Positions 12,381 to 14,119 of a stretch of DNA of 14,119 nt are shown here, one piece after another; within the stretch, counting starts at the first letter, position 1; the number at the start of each line of letters is the position of its first letter. The notes under the pieces were generated by a model, which was not told the origin of the DNA, did no database searches, and worked only from the letters and a program-made list of their open reading frames with translations. The translations under genes and the position numbers were made by a program. This DNA is from [Eubacterium] saphenum (GTDB lineage Bacteria > Bacillota > Clostridia > Oscillospirales > Ruminococcaceae), in NCBI GenBank assembly GCA_004554555.1, contig SFLN01000076.1:1-14119 (forward strand), read 5' to 3'.

Positions 12381-12424
12381 TAAAGCAGGGGATATCCCGA
12401 AAACCGCATAGAAAGGCGAGATTT

Positions 12425-13051
12425 ATGGACGAGATAACAAGACTTCCGCTGGGAGCGCTGGCGACGAACTGCTACATTGTACCGGCGGACAAGGAAACCG
12501 CGATTGTGATTGACCCGGCGGCGACGGGCGAGGTTGAGGCGGCGCTTGCGGCGAGAAATCTGCGCGCGGGCGCGATTATCCTCACGCACGGGCACTTCGA
12601 CCACTTTGCGGGCGCGGCGCGGCTGCGGAATTACTACGGCGCACCGATTTACGCGCCCGAGCTGGACGTGGAGATGCTCGCGAGCGAGGACAAGAGCTGG
12701 GCTTGGTTTATGGGCGGGGTTGAGTTCACGCCGATTGTGCCCGATGTGACCTTCGGCAACGGTGAGCGGTTTACCGTCTGCGGCGTGGAATTTTCGGTGA
12801 TGGGCGCGCCCGGTCACACCGCAGGGAGCTGCTTGCTGTTCTGCGAGCGGTTTGGCGCGATTTTCTCGGGCGACGTGCTGTTCAAGAACGGCTGCGGGCG
12901 CACGGACGGCTTCTCGGGCAGCGACAGGCAGATGATGCAGACACTGCGCGAAATCGCGAAAATTTCCGGCAACTACTACGTTTACCCCGGTCACGGCGAA
13001 ACCACAACCCTTGCTGCGGAAAAAGCACGGATTGATGTTTATGATTATTAA
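12425..13051 (+). CDS. Metallo-beta-lactamase-fold hydrolase, glyoxalase II-like
   Basis: Cytoplasmic hydrolase of 208 aa of the YqgX/GloB-like group that uses two metal ions, typically zinc, often on thioesters. The metal ligands are all visible: THGHFDH (His55, His57, Asp59, His60), His131 in GAPGHTAGS, Asp150 in FSGDVLF and His190 in YPGHGE. ATG at 12425 is preceded by AAAGGCGAG. The longer frame from 12362 would overlap the promoter's -10 box and is rejected. At 208 aa it lacks the C-terminal domain of classical glyoxalase II, so the substrate is uncertain. No clear terminator follows; the next gene has its own promoter. Confidence 0.92.
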   Translation: MDEITRLPLGALATNCYIVPADKETAIVIDPAATGEVEAALAARNLRAGAIILTHGHFDHFAGAARLRNYYGAPIYAPELDVEMLASEDKSWAWFMGGVEFTPIVPDVTFGNGERFTVCGVEFSVMGAPGHTAGSCLLFCERFGAIFSGDVLFKNGCGRTDGFSGSDRQMMQTLREIAKISGNYYVYPGHGETTTLAAEKARIDVYDY

Positions 13052-13149
13052 TTGTATAGAAAAGTTGACAAAAAATTGAGCAAAAAAATGGCGATATTGT
13101 ATAAACTCACAAAAAATCGAAAGGCGGTCGGCGAGGGCAATTTTGGGGC

Positions 13150-13178
13150 TTGACAGAAGAAAAATTTGGCGATATAAT
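13150..13178 (+). promoter_or_regulatory. Consensus promoter of the DUF4870-like gene
   Basis: TTGACA (13150-13155), a 17-nt spacer and TATAAT (13173-13178), a full consensus match. The leader of about 70 nt contains the palindrome TGCGGCGCCGCA (13217-13228). A weaker possible promoter (TTGAGC 13076-13081, 18 nt, TATAAA 13100-13105) lies upstream. Confidence 0.9.
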
Positions 13179-13257
13179 GATATTTGGAGTTCCAAAAAGG
13201 AAGCTCATCTGCGGAGTGCGGCGCCGCAAATCATATTCATTCTAGGAGGATTTTACA

Positions 13258-13590
13258 ATGGAAGATTCAAATGACAAGGTTTACGGCATTCTGTCTTACA
13301 TCGGGATTTTGGTTCTCGTACCGCTTCTCGCAGGTAAGTCGCAGTTTGCGCGTTTCCACGCAAATCAGGGGTTGGTTCTCTTTATCGCGGACATCATTTT
13401 CGCGGTTATTATCAACATTTCCGTGTTTGCTCTGTCGCTTATTCCCTTTGTTGGCGCGGCTATCGGCGGTATTATCAGCGGCGTTTTCGGTCTCGGAATT
13501 TTCATTCTGATGATTATGGGTATCGTTAACGCAGTTAACGGCGAGATGAAGCCCCTTCCCATCATCGGCGGCATCAAGCTCATCAAGTAA
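13258..13590 (+). CDS. DUF4870-like small membrane protein
   Basis: Membrane protein of 110 aa with three predicted helices, roughly residues 8-26, 36-65 and 68-97. The short segment FARFHANQGLVLFI between the first two is the hallmark of DUF4870/Tic20-like small proteins, for which no firm function is known. ATG at 13258 follows AGGAGGA by 7 nt. The gene stands alone with a consensus promoter and a strong terminator, so it is likely expressed at a high constitutive level. Confidence 0.88.
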   Translation: MEDSNDKVYGILSYIGILVLVPLLAGKSQFARFHANQGLVLFIADIIFAVIINISVFALSLIPFVGAAIGGIISGVFGLGIFILMIMGIVNAVNGEMKPLPIIGGIKLIK

Positions 13591-13605
13591 TTTTTCATCG
13601 ACAGC

Positions 13606-13639
13606 AAAGCGGCTCGATTTCTCGGGCCGCTTTTTGTTT
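13606..13639 (+). terminator. Terminator of the DUF4870-like gene
   Basis: AAAGCGGCTCG (13606-13616), the loop ATTTCT, and CGGGCCGCTTTTT (13623-13635) with further T. The lower loop (CTCG-n5-TCGGG) is built like the scfA hairpin. Confidence 0.92.
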
Positions 13640-13780
13640 TGGGCAACTTTGGTTCTCGGGCAACTTTGGCGGCGCACGGGCAACTGGAGCTGCGGCAGCC
13701 AAATCCTCCCTCCGACACGGCTTTTTCGCGAACGGAGCTTGATTTGCGGGAGTTTCGGCTGGGTTTGCGAACAGATTTTG

Positions 13781-13831
13781 GGTTTCTGCGAAACCATTGC
13801 ATTTTCGTCGGCGTCGAACCGCCGAAAATGC
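13781..13831 (+). repeat. Small hairpin plus 33-bp palindrome
   Basis: GGTTTC-TGC-GAAACC (13781-13795), then 13799-13831 with arms GCATTTTCGTCGG and CCGCCGAAAATGC (one mismatch) around the loop CGTCGAA. Counterpart of 3973-3922. Confidence 0.8.
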
Positions 13832-13894
13832 GCGGGCGAAGCCACGCACGAAGTTTGAAGAATTGTCTGGTTTGTAATGCGTGGCTTCGCCCGC
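13832..13894 (+). repeat. 16-bp inverted repeat with 31-nt spacer, copy 2
   Basis: Perfect arms GCGGGCGAAGCCACGC (13832-13847) and GCGTGGCTTCGCCCGC (13879-13894), spacer 31 nt. It differs from 3859-3921 by a paired C-G for T-A change in the stem, with spacer length kept. Confidence 0.85.
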
Positions 13895-13940
13895 CTTTGA
13901 GCCGAGTTTTACCTTTGGAAATGCTTTGTGGTAGGCGCGG

Positions 13941-14119
13941 GCGATTTTTCGGGCATCGAACCCGAAAAATCGCGCGTTTTTGAAAAACTTCGTTTTCCAA
14001 AAACGCGGTTAGCCTCCTGCTTTTACCTCTGCACTCGCTTTGATATATACGCGCTCTCCGGCATTTTCGCCGGCATCGAACCGGCGAAAATGCGCGATTT
14101 TGAGAAACTCGTTCCTCGC
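13941..14119 (+). repeat. Four-palindrome composite module, copy C (cut by window end)
   Basis: Palindromes at 13941-13973 and 13974-14006, a 54-nt linker (14007-14060), a palindrome at 14061-14093, and the first 26 nt of a fourth (14094 on) that match the 3615-3653 member of copy B. Loops are CATCGAA in the first and third. The third has arms GCATTTTCGCCGG/CCGGCGAAAATGC, changed at paired positions relative to copies A and B. Confidence 0.88.

Larger units (their letters stand above)
12024..12424. other. Divergent intergenic region
   Basis: About 400 nt between the 53-aa gene (minus) and the metallo-hydrolase gene (plus). It holds the two promoters listed. The part in between (12148-12351) is A/T-rich without a credible gene or repeat-family member; I see nothing assignable there. 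Confidence 0.6.
13640..14119 (+). repeat. Large composite repeat block, right window edge
   Basis: No gene is supported in this 480-nt stretch. Order: weakly conserved head (13640-13780, sharing fragments such as CCTCCGACACGG and TCGCGAAC with 3985-4160 read on the minus strand), small hairpin and 33-bp palindrome (13781-13831), 16-bp inverted repeat (13832-13894), and the four-palindrome module (13941 onward). The region 4160-3615 has the same order in inverse orientation. The block therefore behaves as one element of about 500 bp, and it is cut by the window end. Confidence 0.75.

Noticed and set aside
12380..13195. 271-codon minus-strand frame
   Set aside because: Antisense to the metallo-hydrolase and crosses two promoters.

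Overview
The window looks like chromosome from an endospore-forming clostridium, probably an Oscillospiraceae/Ruminococcus-type gut anaerobe. The evidence is gene content: the sporulation proteins YqfC, YqfD and YlbJ; the SCIFF (six cysteines in forty-five) ranthipeptide with its radical SAM maturase, a hallmark of Clostridia; a DUF4358-type lipoprotein; and vegetative promoters with textbook TTGACA/TATAAT boxes 17 nt apart. TGA is used as an ordinary stop. I see no tRNA, rRNA, CRISPR array, transposase or phage gene.

Layout. 1-489 is repeat-rich DNA. 490-1942 (minus) is the yqfC-yqfD sporulation operon, divergent from ylbJ (2258-3331, plus). 3332-4255 is almost all structured repeats. 4323-5039 holds a small acidic membrane protein with an excellent promoter, then a zinc-ribbon gene broken by an in-frame TAA. 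5110-7445 is the SCIFF locus: promoter, a 47-aa peptide gene with a TTG start, a hairpin terminator/attenuator, a repeat, the radical SAM/SPASM maturase, and a lipoprotein gene 4 nt behind it. 7560-9059 encodes a membrane-anchored HtrA-type protease with a glutamine-rich cytoplasmic tail. 9060-9723 is a second repeat block between convergent genes. 9724-11716 (minus) holds a zinc-ribbon/helical-repeat protein of unknown role and uracil-DNA glycosylase. 11862-12023 (minus) is a strongly signalled 53-aa protein. 12425-13051 is a metallo-beta-lactamase-fold hydrolase and 13258-13590 a DUF4870-like membrane protein. 13591 to the end is a third repeat block, cut by the window edge.

How the genes relate. 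YqfC, YqfD and YlbJ belong to mother-cell sporulation functions. The SCIFF peptide and maturase form one biosynthetic unit; the coupled lipoprotein and the protease that follows are candidate surface partners only by position. The rest are unrelated housekeeping or hypothetical genes, each with its own promoter.

The most unusual content is intergenic. (a) At least ten palindromes share one geometry, a 13-bp stem, 7-nt loop and 13-bp stem (33 bp). Stem sequences vary with compensating changes, while the loop keeps a TCGA core. (b) These are assembled into a four-palindrome module, present three times, with a linker of exactly 54 nt each time. (c) A perfect 16-bp inverted repeat with a 31-nt spacer occurs twice with a compensating base pair. 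(d) A separate repeat family sits just downstream of genes, usually in the same orientation as the gene. I do not recognise these families. Compensatory change implies the structures are, or recently were, under selection.
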